64,000 nt of DNA from an uncultured Oscillospiraceae bacterium (GTDB lineage: Bacteria > Bacillota > Clostridia > Oscillospirales > Oscillospiraceae): positions 44,748-108,747 of the forward strand of contig CAAGBT010000031.1 of the NCBI GenBank assembly GCA_900768135.1, read 5' to 3'. Numbering within the stretch: the stretch's first letter is position 1; every line of letters starts with the position of its first letter. The notes under the pieces are model-generated. The model saw only the letters and a list, made by a program, of their open reading frames with translations, did not search any database and was not told where the DNA came from. A program made the position numbers and the translations under genes. This document shows positions 9,080 through 17,537 of this stretch, piece after piece.

Positions 9080-10459
9080 TTACCTCCGGATCGTTCTGTT
9101 CATCATTTTTTCTATTTTACGCCGCGCAAAGCCGCTGCGCCACAGGCGCTGTGCGCGCCGAAAAAGCGCCTCGTGCGTATTGGCAAGCCTTTCGGCGGAG
9201 ACTTCTTCCAGCAGCCGCTCCAGCACAGCGCCGATCTCGCGCCCGCGCCAACCGAGCGCGGCCAGCTCGTCTCCCGTGATCAGAAGCTCCCGGACAGCAC
9301 AGCAGGCGTTTTCAGCGATGAGCGCATCGTAAACCTCCTGCGCCGCGCGCCACGGCGCCTGCGCGCGTTCCAGCCCCTCCGGCGCTTTTGCGGCGTTGTC
9401 CGCCTGCTTGGTCAGCAGGAGCCGCCCCGTTTCCTCCCGGCCGCGCCGGGCCATCTCGCGGTGGACCGCCGCGCGCTCCGGCGGGAACATATCGTCAAAG
9501 CATTCCAGCTGCGCGCGCACCTGTGCGCGCAGCGCCTTTTCAAAGCGCAGCCGCTCCATGACCGTCTCCGCAATGCGTGCCGAACGCTCCGTGTGTCCAT
9601 AAAAATGCCCCACGCCCTGCTCATCCACGCTCAGGCATTCCGGCTTGCCAAGGTCATGAAACAGCATCGTCCAGCGCAGCGCCGGCACGGGCGGGATCGC
9701 GCCAACGGCGCGCGCCGTGTGTTCCCAGACATCAAAGCAGTGATGCCGGTTCCTCTGCGCAAAGCCAACGCAGGGCAGGATCTCCGGAATGAACACGCCC
9801 AGAATATCAGGAAATGTAAGCAGCGTCTGCGCCACATTTTCTCCGGAAAGCAGCTTGTTCATTTCGGTATATACCCGCTCGCGCGCAACATGGGCGAGCA
9901 GCGTGCGCGCTTCGTGCGCGGCGCGCGCCGTTTCCTCTTCCGCCGCAAGCCCCAGCACGGAGCAGAAGCGCACCAGCCGCAGGATGCGCAGCGCATCCTC
10001 GGCAAACCGCGCGCGCGCATCGCCGACGCAGCGGAGTACGCCCGCCTTCAGATCCACCCGTCCGCCGTAGGGATCGACAAATTTTCCGCCCGGCGAAAGC
10101 GCAATGGCGTTAACGGTGAAGTCGCGCCTAGCGAGATCTTCTTCGATGCTTGCGCCAAAGGCGACGGAATCGGGATGGCGGCTGTCATGATATGCGCCGT
10201 CCCGGCGCATCGTCGTAATCTCCACCGGCATTCCGCCGCTCACGACCGTCACCGTGCCGTGCGCCAGCCCCGTTGGATGCGCGGCTGCGCCAAACAGGCG
10301 CAGCACATCCTGCGGCGGCGCGTCGCTCGTCAGGTCGTAATCCGACGGCGCTTTGCCGCGCAGAAGCTCGCGCACGCATCCGCCCACAAGATAGGGCGAG
10401 TAGCCCGCTTCCTGCAGCGTGCGGAGAACGGCATCGACTTGTTCCGGCAACCAGGGCAT
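9080..10459 (-). CDS. cca: CCA tRNA nucleotidyltransferase with HD domain
   Basis: Protein of 459 residues. The class II nucleotidyltransferase head is clear: LVGGCVRELL, SDYDLTSDA (metal-binding aspartates), RRDFTVNA and EDALRILRLVRF. A C-terminal HD domain contains HHCFDVWEHT and FHDLGKPEC. The enzyme adds or repairs the 3' CCA of tRNAs. The two tRNAs in this window encode CCA, so repair may be its main job here. GAGG precedes the ATG by 5 bases. It diverges from murC and is followed at once by the DUF2974 gene. Confidence 0.93.
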   Translation of the reverse strand: MPWLPEQVDAVLRTLQEAGYSPYLVGGCVRELLRGKAPSDYDLTSDAPPQDVLRLFGAAAHPTGLAHGTVTVVSGGMPVEITTMRRDGAYHDSRHPDSVAFGASIEEDLARRDFTVNAIALSPGGKFVDPYGGRVDLKAGVLRCVGDARARFAEDALRILRLVRFCSVLGLAAEEETARAAHEARTLLAHVARERVYTEMNKLLSGENVAQTLLTFPDILGVFIPEILPCVGFAQRNRHHCFDVWEHTARAVGAIPPVPALRWTMLFHDLGKPECLSVDEQGVGHFYGHTERSARIAETVMERLRFEKALRAQVRAQLECFDDMFPPERAAVHREMARRGREETGRLLLTKQADNAAKAPEGLERAQAPWRAAQEVYDALIAENACCAVRELLITGDELAALGWRGREIGAVLERLLEEVSAERLANTHEALFRRAQRLWRSGFARRKIEKMMNRTIRR

Positions 10460-10489
10460 GAGAACCTCACAAAAATCATTTTTTTAGGA

Positions 10490-10518
10490 TTGCGCTGGGA
10501 CTATGGGTATATTATAAT
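10490..10518 (+). promoter_or_regulatory. Predicted sigma-A promoter of murC
   Basis: TTGCGC, 17 bases, TATAAT, with murC starting 67 bases downstream. Confidence 0.7.
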
Positions 10519-10584
10519 AGCAAAGCTGAAAAAAGTAAATCGCAGAAATATCCTGTGCTGCGGCACACGGAAAGGAATTTTTGA

Positions 10585-11967
10585 ATGAACGCTCAAAAGG
10601 ACATCTTCTCTTATCTCGTTCCCGGCAAACGCGCGCATCTTGTCGGCATCGGCGGCGTTTCTATGAGTCCGCTTGCCGAGGTGCTTGCGGGCATGGGCCT
10701 CAGTGTGCAGGGCAGCGACATGACGGACAGCCCGTCGGTGGAGCATCTGCGTGCGCTCGGCATTTCCGTGGCCATCGGCCACGCGGCGGACAATCTCGGC
10801 GAATGCGATTTCGTCATCCGCACCGCCGCCGTCCACAACGACAACCCCGAGATCTCCGGCGCGGTGACGCGCGGCATCCCGGTTTTCGAGCGCGCACAGG
10901 CTTGGGGCGCGATCATGAAGGGCTACAAAAACGCGCTTTGCATCTCCGGCACGCACGGCAAAACCACCACGACCAGCATGGCGACGCATATCTTCATGGC
11001 GGCGCAGAAGGATCCGACCGTGATGATCGGCGGCACCCTGCAGCTGCTGCATTCAGGCTACCGCGTGGGCAAGGGCGACACGATCATCGCCGAGAGCTGC
11101 GAATACTGCAACTCGTTCCTCAGCTTTTTCCCCACCGTTGCCGTCATCCTCAATGTGGAGGCCGATCATCTCGACTTTTTCAAGGATCTTGCCGATGTGG
11201 AGCATTCCTTCCGCCGCTTTGCGGAGCTTGTTCCTCCCGGCGGACACATTGTTGCCAACATGGACGACTGCGGCGCGCGCGACACGCTGCGCAATCTCTC
11301 CCAGCCGGTATTCTGGTTCAGCTATGACGATCCCGGCGCGCAGTGCCGCGCGGAGAACATCGTCTGGAACGGCGGCCTGCCAAGCTTCGACATCTCTATC
11401 CGCGGCGCGTTTTACGCACACGTTTCGCTGCGCGTGGGCGGAAAGCACAACGTGATGAACGCGCTGGCTGCCGCAAGCGCGGCATATCTGCTCGGCATCG
11501 GCGGCGATGCAGTGGGACTCGGCCTTGCCACCTTCACCGGCGCGGGGCGGCGCTTCGAATTCAAGGGCCGCTACCACGGCGCCGACGTGTACGATGACTA
11601 CGCGCACCACCCCGGCGAGCTGCACGCCCTGCTGACTATGGCAAGGAACCTGCCCTACAAGCGCATCATATGCGCGTTCCAGCCTCATACCTATACGCGC
11701 ACCAAAGCGCTGTTCTGCGATTTCGTCCGCGAGCTGAAGCTCCCGGACGTGGTGGTGCTTGCGGAGATCTACGCCGCGCGCGAACAAAACGATATCGGCA
11801 TTTCCTCCATGGATCTCTGCCGCGAGATCCCGGGCGCGATCTACTGTCCAACGCTCGACCGCGTGACCGCCGCGCTTGCGGAGATCGCGCAGGAGGGCGA
11901 CCTGATCCTCACCGTTGGCGCGGGAGATATCTTCAAAGCCGGCGAAAAGCTGCTGAAAGAGGCGTGA
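10585..11967 (+). CDS. murC: UDP-N-acetylmuramate--L-alanine ligase
   Basis: Protein of 460 residues of the Mur ligase family. HLVGIGGVSMSPLA (residues 18-31) is the UDP-binding Rossmann start, SGTHGKTTTT (121-130) the ATP loop, NVEADHLDFF the metal-binding part, and YDDYAHHPGEL the central-to-C-terminal hinge motif. It adds L-alanine to UDP-MurNAc in peptidoglycan synthesis. SGGVSMS differs slightly from the usual GIGGSGMS, which is common in Clostridia MurC; Mpl-type muropeptide ligase is a less likely alternative. It is co-transcribed with the prolyl-tRNA editing gene 3 bases downstream. Confidence 0.9.
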   Translation: MNAQKDIFSYLVPGKRAHLVGIGGVSMSPLAEVLAGMGLSVQGSDMTDSPSVEHLRALGISVAIGHAADNLGECDFVIRTAAVHNDNPEISGAVTRGIPVFERAQAWGAIMKGYKNALCISGTHGKTTTTSMATHIFMAAQKDPTVMIGGTLQLLHSGYRVGKGDTIIAESCEYCNSFLSFFPTVAVILNVEADHLDFFKDLADVEHSFRRFAELVPPGGHIVANMDDCGARDTLRNLSQPVFWFSYDDPGAQCRAENIVWNGGLPSFDISIRGAFYAHVSLRVGGKHNVMNALAAASAAYLLGIGGDAVGLGLATFTGAGRRFEFKGRYHGADVYDDYAHHPGELHALLTMARNLPYKRIICAFQPHTYTRTKALFCDFVRELKLPDVVVLAEIYAAREQNDIGISSMDLCREIPGAIYCPTLDRVTAALAEIAQEGDLILTVGAGDIFKAGEKLLKEA

Positions 11968-11970
11968 TCC

Positions 11971-12510
11971 ATGGACATTTCTCCCATTTACCGCAACTCC
12001 CGCCCCGGCGGGCTGCTGCCGCCGCAGGAGGCCGCCGCGTTCGACTTTCTGGACGCGCTTGGCATTCCTTACGAGCGCGTAACGCATGAGGAAGCGGACA
12101 CAATGGAAAAGTGCGACGCCGTTTCCGCCGTACTTGGCGTAGATGTGTGCAAAAATCTTTTCCTCTGCAACCGGCAGAAGACGGCATTCTATCTCTTGTG
12201 TATGCCTCCCCATAAGCCGTTCCACACAAAGGATCTGAGCCATCAGATCGGATCGGCGCGGCTCTCCTTTGCGCCGGAGGAGCAGCTTTGGGAGCTGCTG
12301 CACTGCACGCCGGGGTCGGCAACCATTTTGGGGCTGATGAACGATACGCAAAAGCGCGTACAGCTGCTCATAGACCGCGAAACCTTTGAAGCGGAATACT
12401 TCTCCTGCCACCCGTGCCTTTGCACTTCCACGCTTCGGCTCAGAACTGCGGACGTGCAGAACGTTCTGCTGCCCAGGCTTGGCCGCACGCCGATCATTGT
12501 AGAGCTGTGA
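11971..12510 (+). CDS. YbaK/ProX-type prolyl-tRNA editing protein
   Basis: Protein of 179 residues of the YbaK/EbsC/ProX fold. Residues 25-50 (LDALGIPYERVTHEEADTME) and the lysine in DVCKNLFLCN match PrdX-like stand-alone editing domains, which hydrolyse Ala-tRNA(Pro) or Cys-tRNA(Pro) in trans. It starts 3 bases after murC, so it belongs to that operon, and a strong terminator follows. Which mischarged tRNA it edits cannot be decided from the sequence. Confidence 0.82.
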   Translation: MDISPIYRNSRPGGLLPPQEAAAFDFLDALGIPYERVTHEEADTMEKCDAVSAVLGVDVCKNLFLCNRQKTAFYLLCMPPHKPFHTKDLSHQIGSARLSFAPEEQLWELLHCTPGSATILGLMNDTQKRVQLLIDRETFEAEYFSCHPCLCTSTLRLRTADVQNVLLPRLGRTPIIVEL

Positions 12511-12550
12511 CCTCGCCGCAAGCCGCGCGGCGGCCGGTCGTTTATGAAAA

Positions 12551-12586
12551 GGGAGCGTCTCTTTTTTAAGAGACGCTCCCTTTTTT
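12551..12586. terminator. Terminator after the murC operon, shared with the rarA operon
   Basis: An 11-bp stem (12551-12561 with 12570-12580) followed by six T on the plus strand and preceded by an A run, so it may work in both directions. Confidence 0.88.
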
Positions 12587-12598
12587 CTCATCCGCCGC

Positions 12599-12688
12599 TC
12601 ATAAATACGGCACGATCATTGATGCGATCAGCGATACGACCATCACAACGACCAGCGCGATCGCAACGGCACGGGTCTTCTTATTCAT
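12599..12688 (-). CDS. Small single-pass membrane peptide, 29 residues
   Basis: Starts MNKKTRAVAI and is then almost wholly hydrophobic (valine, isoleucine, methionine), ending VPYL. It looks like a one-helix membrane peptide of the DUF4044-like kind found next to DUF951 genes in Firmicutes. The ATG overlaps the stop region of the DUF951 gene by 8 bases and GGGAGGGA lies just upstream, so it is probably translated by coupling. Function unknown. It is too short for usual gene finders. Confidence 0.6.
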   Translation of the reverse strand: MNKKTRAVAIALVVVMVVSLIASMIVPYL

Positions 12689-12875
12689 GGGATCCCTCCC
12701 TTTCCAGAATTTTTTTGATACCCTTTTCCGCTTTGGCGCGCGGCAGCATCACCTCGCGCCCGCAGCGCGTGCATTTGAGCTTGATGTCCATGCCCACGCG
12801 CGTCACGAGCCAGAGCTTTTCACCGCAGGGATGCGGCTTCTTCATTTCGACAATATCGTTCAATCTCAGGTCCAT
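12681..12875 (-). CDS. DUF951 family protein
   Basis: Protein of 64 residues beginning MDLRLNDIVEMKKPHPCG, the family signature, with CTRC in the middle; C17, C35 and C38 with a nearby histidine may bind zinc. This small conserved Firmicutes protein (YyzM type) has no assigned role. It starts 4 bases after the rarA stop and overlaps the following 29-residue gene, so rarA, DUF951 and the peptide form one unit. Confidence 0.88.
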   Translation of the reverse strand: MDLRLNDIVEMKKPHPCGEKLWLVTRVGMDIKLKCTRCGREVMLPRAKAEKGIKKILEREGSHE

Positions 12876-12879
12876 GTAC

Positions 12880-14145
12880 TCACCCCTTGATCGCTTCCCA
12901 GTACTGCGCGGCGGCGCGCTCGACCTTGTTGTCGCCGTAGCGGTAGTACTGCGCGTTTTTCAACTCGTCTGGCAGATACTGCTGCTTCACCCAGTGGTTC
13001 GGGTAGGAATGCGGGTACTTGTAGTTCTGCCCCTGCGCGCCGCCGGTCGAGTCGGCGTGGACATTCTGCAGGCAGCGCGGGAAGTTGCCGCTCTTGCCCG
13101 CCTTCACATCCGCCCAGGCCGCACCGATGCCCTCGACCACGCTGTTGGACTTCGGCGCGGTGGCAAGCAGCACCGCCGCCTGCGCCAGCGGGAGCTTCGC
13201 TTCGGGCAGGCCGAGCTGCATTGCCGTATCAACGCAGGCCTTAACGATGGCGATGGCCTGCGGATAAGCCATGCCGATATCCTCGCTCGCCGAGCAGAGC
13301 AGGCGCCTGCACGGCGTGACCAGATCGCCCGCCTCCAAAAATCTCGCAAGATAATGCAGCGCCGCATCCGGGTCGCTGCCGCGCAGCGACTTCATGAGCG
13401 CCGATGCGCAGTCGTACATCGCGTCGCCGCCCTTATCATAGCGCATCGCGCTGCGCTGCGCTACCTGTAAAGCATCTTTACTTTTCAGCAAAAGCGCGCC
13501 GTTCGTGACGTCCGCCGCCTCGTATAAAAGCTCGCACGCACTTACAGCCTTGCGCACATCGCCGCCGCACTGCTGCGCGATCACACGCGGCACATCGTCC
13601 TCCCATGAAAGCGGCAGCTCGCTGCGCGCCTTCAGGATGCCGAGCGCGCGTTCTACGGCCGGGATCGTTTCCTGCGCGCTGACGTTTTTGAACTCAAACA
13701 CCGTTGAGCGGGATAAAAGCGCGCCGTAAACGTAAAAATACGGGTTTTCCGTTGTGGATGCAATGAGCGTGATCGAGCCGTTTTCCATGAATTCGAGCAG
13801 GCTCTGCTGCTGCTTTTTGTTGAAGTACTGAATTTCATCGAGGTAGAGCAGGATCCCGCCCGGCGCCATCATCGTGCCGACGTCGGAGATGATGCTCTTG
13901 ACATCCTGCAAGCTCGCGGTCGTCGCATTCAGGCGGTACAGAGTCTTGTTCGTGCGGTTGGCGATGATGTTGGCAATGGTCGTCTTCCCTGTACCGCTCG
14001 GGCCGTAGAAGATCATATTTGCGCTCGAGCCGGATTCGATGAGCCGGCGCAGCAGCGCACCCTTTCCAAGCAGGTGCTTCTGCCCCACCACCTCATCGAG
14101 CGTCAGCGGGCGGATCTCATCCGCCAGAGGTCTTTTATCACTCAT
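12880..14145 (-). CDS. rarA: Replication-associated recombination protein A (AAA ATPase)
   Basis: Protein of 421 residues. YGPSGTGKTT (residues 47-56) is Walker A and YLDEIQYF Walker B; ASTTENPYF is the sensor 1 region and SRSTVFEF precedes the arginine finger area. The C-terminal half (SEDIGMAYPQA and later HSYPNHWVKQQYLP) is the tetramerisation domain typical of RarA/MgsA/WRNIP1. It acts at stalled replication forks. The ATG lies 1 base after the stop of the LURP-one gene, with AGGA inside that gene's end. Confidence 0.92.
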   Translation of the reverse strand: MSDKRPLADEIRPLTLDEVVGQKHLLGKGALLRRLIESGSSANMIFYGPSGTGKTTIANIIANRTNKTLYRLNATTASLQDVKSIISDVGTMMAPGGILLYLDEIQYFNKKQQQSLLEFMENGSITLIASTTENPYFYVYGALLSRSTVFEFKNVSAQETIPAVERALGILKARSELPLSWEDDVPRVIAQQCGGDVRKAVSACELLYEAADVTNGALLLKSKDALQVAQRSAMRYDKGGDAMYDCASALMKSLRGSDPDAALHYLARFLEAGDLVTPCRRLLCSASEDIGMAYPQAIAIVKACVDTAMQLGLPEAKLPLAQAAVLLATAPKSNSVVEGIGAAWADVKAGKSGNFPRCLQNVHADSTGGAQGQNYKYPHSYPNHWVKQQYLPDELKNAQYYRYGDNKVERAAAQYWEAIKG

Positions 14146-14146
14146 A

Positions 14147-14620
14147 TCAGTTGTTCCTGCTGCATTTCTCCGCGTCGATCGCCAGCACGACCATCAGCGC
14201 GCCCAGCGCATCCTGCGGGTCGGTAATATCGATGACGTAGGTGTCCGTCCAGCGAAAAAGCTCCTTCGTGATCGTTGCGATGCAGCCGCGCGAGGCGCTG
14301 TCGATCGTGTAATCCCACTCCATGAAGCTGCCGTTCACCTCCCAGTCGCTGCATTCGAGCGTAAAGCGCGGGGTAAAAAACGTGAACTCCTTGCAGATGC
14401 AGCCGTAGTACTGCCCGCCGATGTACAGCTCGAACTTGGGCAAAAACGTCAGCACGCGCTGCTGCACCGTGCCGATATGCTCGCCGGCTGCGTTGAGAAT
14501 ATGCAGGCAGTGTCCCCATGCAAGTTTGCCCTCTACCGTGAAGACGGTATTGCCGTTCTCATCGTAGATATCGTAGCTGTCGAACCACGAGAAAAGGCGC
14601 TGCTTGAATAAAAGGCGCAT
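14147..14620 (-). CDS. LURP-one-related / YxjI-like protein
   Basis: Protein of 157 residues starting MRLLFKQRLFSWFDSYDIYD, followed by GNTVFTVEGK. This is the tubby-like beta-barrel start of the LURP-one-related family. The family is linked to phospholipid scramblase folds but has no settled bacterial function. I chose the ATG at 14620 because AGGAGG lies 8 bases upstream; a GTG at 14641 would put the Shine-Dalgarno inside the gene. It precedes rarA by 1 base, so both are probably on one transcript. Confidence 0.75.
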   Translation of the reverse strand: MRLLFKQRLFSWFDSYDIYDENGNTVFTVEGKLAWGHCLHILNAAGEHIGTVQQRVLTFLPKFELYIGGQYYGCICKEFTFFTPRFTLECSDWEVNGSFMEWDYTIDSASRGCIATITKELFRWTDTYVIDITDPQDALGALMVVLAIDAEKCSRNN

Positions 14621-14754
14621 CGCACAAGCCTCCTTTTTCACAGATGGAATGATTATAGCACGTTTTTTCTCCGCTGCACAGACTTTTTCTGTCGATTTTT
14701 TCGCCGTTCCGTGATATACTGTCGATAATTCCGATCCTTGCAGGAGGTGCTGCC

Positions 14755-15393
14755 ATGAAATCTCAAGCTGCCGTCCGCCGTATCGTGGAGGAGCTGAAGG
14801 TCCTCTACCCCGATGCGCGCTGCTCGCTTACCTATGAAAAGGATTACGAGCTGCTTTTTGCAGTGCGTCTTTCCGCCCAGTGTACTGATGCGCGCGTGAA
14901 CACGGTCACGCCGTCCCTCTTCCGGCGCTTTCCCACCCTCGAAGCCTTCGCCGCCGCCAGCTACGAAGAGGTCGGCGAGGCCATCCGTTCCTGCGGGTTC
15001 TACAACACAAAGTCGAAAGATCTTGTCGAATGCGCAAAAATCCTGCTGGAAAAATACGGCGGCAGGGTCCCCGGCACGATGGAGGAGCTTACCTCTCTCC
15101 CCGGCATCGGCCGCAAGACGGCGAACCTCATCCTCGGCGATATTTACGGCCAGCCCGCCTACGTCTGCGACACGCACTGCATCCGCATCACAGGCCGCTT
15201 GGGCCTCACCGACGGCAGCAGGGACCCGATGAGCGTGGAAAAGCAGCTGCGTCAGGTCCTTCCGCCGGAGGAATCGAGCGATTTCTGCCACCGCATGGTA
15301 CTCTTCGGGCGGGACATCTGCACCGCCCGCAAGGCAAACTGCGAAGCCTGCCCGCTCAAAAAGGACTGCAACTACGGAACTACGCAGGAATAG
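14755..15393 (+). CDS. nth: Endonuclease III
   Basis: Protein of 212 residues. The helix-hairpin-helix LTSLPGIGRKTAN carries the catalytic lysine and VCDTHCIRI the catalytic aspartate. The C-terminal 4Fe-4S loop has four cysteines spaced C-x6-C-x2-C-x5-C (CTARKANCEACPLKKDC). The enzyme excises oxidised pyrimidines and nicks abasic sites. GGAGG lies 7 bases upstream of the ATG. It is divergent from the LURP-one gene and ends at a strong terminator. Confidence 0.95.
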   Translation: MKSQAAVRRIVEELKVLYPDARCSLTYEKDYELLFAVRLSAQCTDARVNTVTPSLFRRFPTLEAFAAASYEEVGEAIRSCGFYNTKSKDLVECAKILLEKYGGRVPGTMEELTSLPGIGRKTANLILGDIYGQPAYVCDTHCIRITGRLGLTDGSRDPMSVEKQLRQVLPPEESSDFCHRMVLFGRDICTARKANCEACPLKKDCNYGTTQE

Positions 15394-15406
15394 TCTCCAT
15401 TTACAA

Positions 15407-15446
15407 AAAGAGCGTCCGTATGCCTAAGGCATACGGACGCTCTTTC
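15407..15446 (+). terminator. Terminator after nth
   Basis: A long perfect stem (15407-15424 with 15428-15445) with a TAA loop. The arms start AAA and end TTT, so it may act in both directions. Confidence 0.85.
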
Positions 15447-15600
15447 CGTCGTCCTTTTCGCCGTGGAGCCGGAGCCGCGCCGGCGGACGGATCTCTTTCG
15501 CATCCTCTGCAAATTTTTAAAAAAGGGACGTGCGTCTGAACACAACTTTCCCCCTCGCAGTCATATACTGATAAGGAACTTCAGCTTCGGAGGGATGACT

Positions 15601-15858
15601 ATGGATGCAAAAACCGTTGGGATCATTGAAAAATTCAAAAAAAATCAGGATCTGGCGCAAAAGATCATGTCCGGCAGCGATGGCCAGCAGCTCATGCAGC
15701 TGCTCACCGCGCAAGACGGCGGCGCGGCGCTCAACCGCGCGGCGCAGAACGCTGCGGCGGGCAACACCAGGGAGCTGGCCGCGATGCTCTCAAGCCTCAT
15801 GAAGAACCCCGAGGGCATGGCGATCATGAACCGCATCAACGACAGCGCGAAAAAATAA
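15601..15858 (+). CDS. Uncharacterised small helical protein, first of a three-gene cassette
   Basis: Protein of 85 residues, not recognised. It is soluble, alanine and methionine rich and predicted helical, with KIMSGSDGQQLMQLL and ELAAMLSSLMKNPEGMAIMNRI. The LSSLMKNPEGMAIM stretch recalls short STI1-like helical repeats, but that is only a resemblance. The ATG at 15601 has GGAGG 7 bases upstream; the ATG at 15595 is too close. The next gene starts 21 bases on and shares the same helical style (MAQVMSMAQN), so the two may be paralogous or partner proteins. Confidence 0.7.
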   Translation: MDAKTVGIIEKFKKNQDLAQKIMSGSDGQQLMQLLTAQDGGAALNRAAQNAAAGNTRELAAMLSSLMKNPEGMAIMNRINDSAKK

Positions 15859-15879
15859 AGACTGCGGGAGGGCGTCACG

Positions 15880-16281
15880 ATGAGCGAGTGGGAGGAAAAA
15901 CTGAATACTCTGCTCTCCGATCCGGACGCCATGGCGCAGGTAATGAGTATGGCGCAGAATCTGTCGCAGCAGCTGGGCGCAAAAGACGGCGATCCTGCGG
16001 CGCCCGGCGGAGACGCTGCGGACTCCGGCGCGTCCGATCCCGGAAGCAGCGCGCCGCCCGATCTTTCCTCGCTGCTTGGCAGCCTTGATCCTGCGGCGAT
16101 CCGAAAGCTGACGCCTCTGCTCTCGCAGCTGAACCGCCCGGAAAGCGGCGAGACCGCCGCTTTTCTGCGCGCAATGCGCCCGTTCCTCAAGCCGGAGCGG
16201 CAGGAAAAGATTGACCGCGCCGCACAGCTGGCGCGGCTGATCCACCTTGCCAAAACATTTCTTCTGAGCGGGGAGGGATGA
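15880..16281 (+). CDS. Uncharacterised helical protein with a disordered centre, second of cassette
   Basis: Protein of 133 residues, not recognised. The N-terminal helix (SDPDAMAQVMSMAQNLSQQL) resembles the last part of the preceding protein. Residues 35-60 are rich in glycine, alanine, aspartate and serine and probably disordered. The C-terminal 70 residues form charged helices (LRAMRPFLKPERQEKIDRAA and ARLIHLAKTFL). There is no signal peptide. The next gene starts 3 bases after the stop. The DPDAMAQVMSMAQNL pattern suggests an oligomerisation or protein-binding module; function unknown. Confidence 0.7.
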   Translation: MSEWEEKLNTLLSDPDAMAQVMSMAQNLSQQLGAKDGDPAAPGGDAADSGASDPGSSAPPDLSSLLGSLDPAAIRKLTPLLSQLNRPESGETAAFLRAMRPFLKPERQEKIDRAAQLARLIHLAKTFLLSGEG

Positions 16282-16284
16282 GAA

Positions 16285-16584
16285 ATGTACAATCGTTATC
16301 TGCGCAGCGACGAGGGCGTTTACACGCGCATCCCCATGCCCGACCCGCCGCCGGACCCCCCGCGCAATCCCGGACGCACGCCGCCGAAACCGCCTCCGCC
16401 GGAGTCATCCCCTCCCCGGCCAGACAAGGACGCTTCGCAGTTTTTTTCGCGTCTGCTCGACAAGCTGCCCCTCAGGGGCGTGGATACCGGCGATATCCTG
16501 CTGCTGCTCATTCTCTTCTTTCTCTTCGAGGAGAAGGCGGACGACGAGCTGCTGATCGCGCTGGGACTGCTGCTCATCCTTTAG
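16285..16584 (+). CDS. Uncharacterised proline-rich protein with a hydrophobic, acidic tail
   Basis: Protein of 99 residues, not recognised. Residues 15-48 are almost all proline with basic and acidic residues (PDPPPDPPRNPG). Residues 65-80 are a run of leucine, isoleucine and phenylalanine (ILLLLILFFLFEE), followed by DDELLIALGLLLIL to the C-terminus. The two hydrophobic stretches could insert in a membrane or pack as helices in a complex. It is the last gene of the cassette. Proline-rich spacing and hydrophobic ends suggest a structural, perhaps spore-surface, role; this is speculation. Confidence 0.7.
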   Translation: MYNRYLRSDEGVYTRIPMPDPPPDPPRNPGRTPPKPPPPESSPPRPDKDASQFFSRLLDKLPLRGVDTGDILLLLILFFLFEEKADDELLIALGLLLIL

Positions 16585-16654
16585 CGCGCAGAAAACTCTT
16601 CCGCAGCGGCGGCAGAACGTATGTAATGCCGGTATCAGCTGAGCAGACATAGAC

Positions 16655-16693
16655 AAATCCTCCGTATGACGCCGGTCATACGGAGGATTTTGC
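16655..16693. terminator. Bidirectional terminator
   Basis: A 16-bp perfect stem (16655-16670 with 16675-16690), loop GCCG, then a T-rich tract, between the converging cassette and the 16749 gene. Confidence 0.85.
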
Positions 16694-16748
16694 TGTTTTA
16701 TGGATGCACCGCCATCGCCTTATAAGGGGGATTTCTTTGCCGTATTGT

Positions 16749-17519
16749 TCAGTCTGCCGTATCTGCCGCGCCGCTCTCACGGAGAACGGTCCCGTCCGGC
16801 AGCGTAAACGCATCTGCGGAGACGGTCCCCGTCTCCACTGTCATCCCCGCCATACGGTAAACGACCGTTTCCCCGTTCAGCTTTTCCGATGCGCACAGAA
16901 GCCCATCGCTCACACTGACCCAATAGCGTTCGATATAGCCGCTCTCATCGGCAGCCGTTTCTACAAAAATACAGTCCTCTGCATCCAGCAGGCGGTAATC
17001 TGCCCGCGCGACGCGCGCGGCGTCCATGTGCAGGATATCCTCATAGGTCGGGATGCTCTGCTCCTCGTCGGCGCTGAAGGGCGCGGCGCTCTGATAATAC
17101 CGCTTACCACTGCCGTACCAGAGCCATATCGTATCGCCGTTCATGATGGTGTGGCTCAATTCGCCGCCGCTGCGTTCGGTGTCCACGCGCATCCACGCGC
17201 CATCCACGGAAACCGTACTGCGGTCCACGCCGCTGCCTCCATCATAGTAACGCTCAATAGTGATTGAGCGCGTATACTGCGCGGGGCGTTCCAGCGTGCC
17301 GATCACGCTCTGCACGGTGTCCGGGCGAACGGCAACGCGCTCTGTGCTGCCATCGTTGAGTGCAGCGTCGTTCTCGCCGCTGCCGTTCGCTTCCTGCGGC
17401 AGAACGATACTCGCCGGCCGATGCAGCATCCCGCGCACAAGAAAGAACACAACGAGCAGAACGAGCGCGGCGCAGGCGGCGCCGATCGGCGTCAGTTTCT
17501 GCTTTCTCATTCCGTTCAT
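16749..17519 (-). CDS. Membrane-anchored extracytoplasmic protein of unknown function
   Basis: Protein of 256 residues. Residues 11-32 are one membrane helix (IGAACAALVLLVVFFLVRGM), followed by an asparagine/serine linker and a beta-rich outer domain with YDGGSGVDRSTVSVDGAW, NGDTIWLWYGSGKRYYQS and RYWVSVSDGLLCASEKLNG. The alternating strands recall LolA/LppX-like or outer lipoprotein carrier folds, but I do not recognise a family. It lies 18 bases downstream of mnaA, so it may serve the wall-polymer unit. The start is uncertain: ATGs at 17519 and 17510 compete. Confidence 0.65.
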   Translation of the reverse strand: MNGMRKQKLTPIGAACAALVLLVVFFLVRGMLHRPASIVLPQEANGSGENDAALNDGSTERVAVRPDTVQSVIGTLERPAQYTRSITIERYYDGGSGVDRSTVSVDGAWMRVDTERSGGELSHTIMNGDTIWLWYGSGKRYYQSAAPFSADEEQSIPTYEDILHMDAARVARADYRLLDAEDCIFVETAADESGYIERYWVSVSDGLLCASEKLNGETVVYRMAGMTVETGTVSADAFTLPDGTVLRESGAADTAD

Positions 17520-17537
17520 CGCTCCTTTCCGCTGCGC

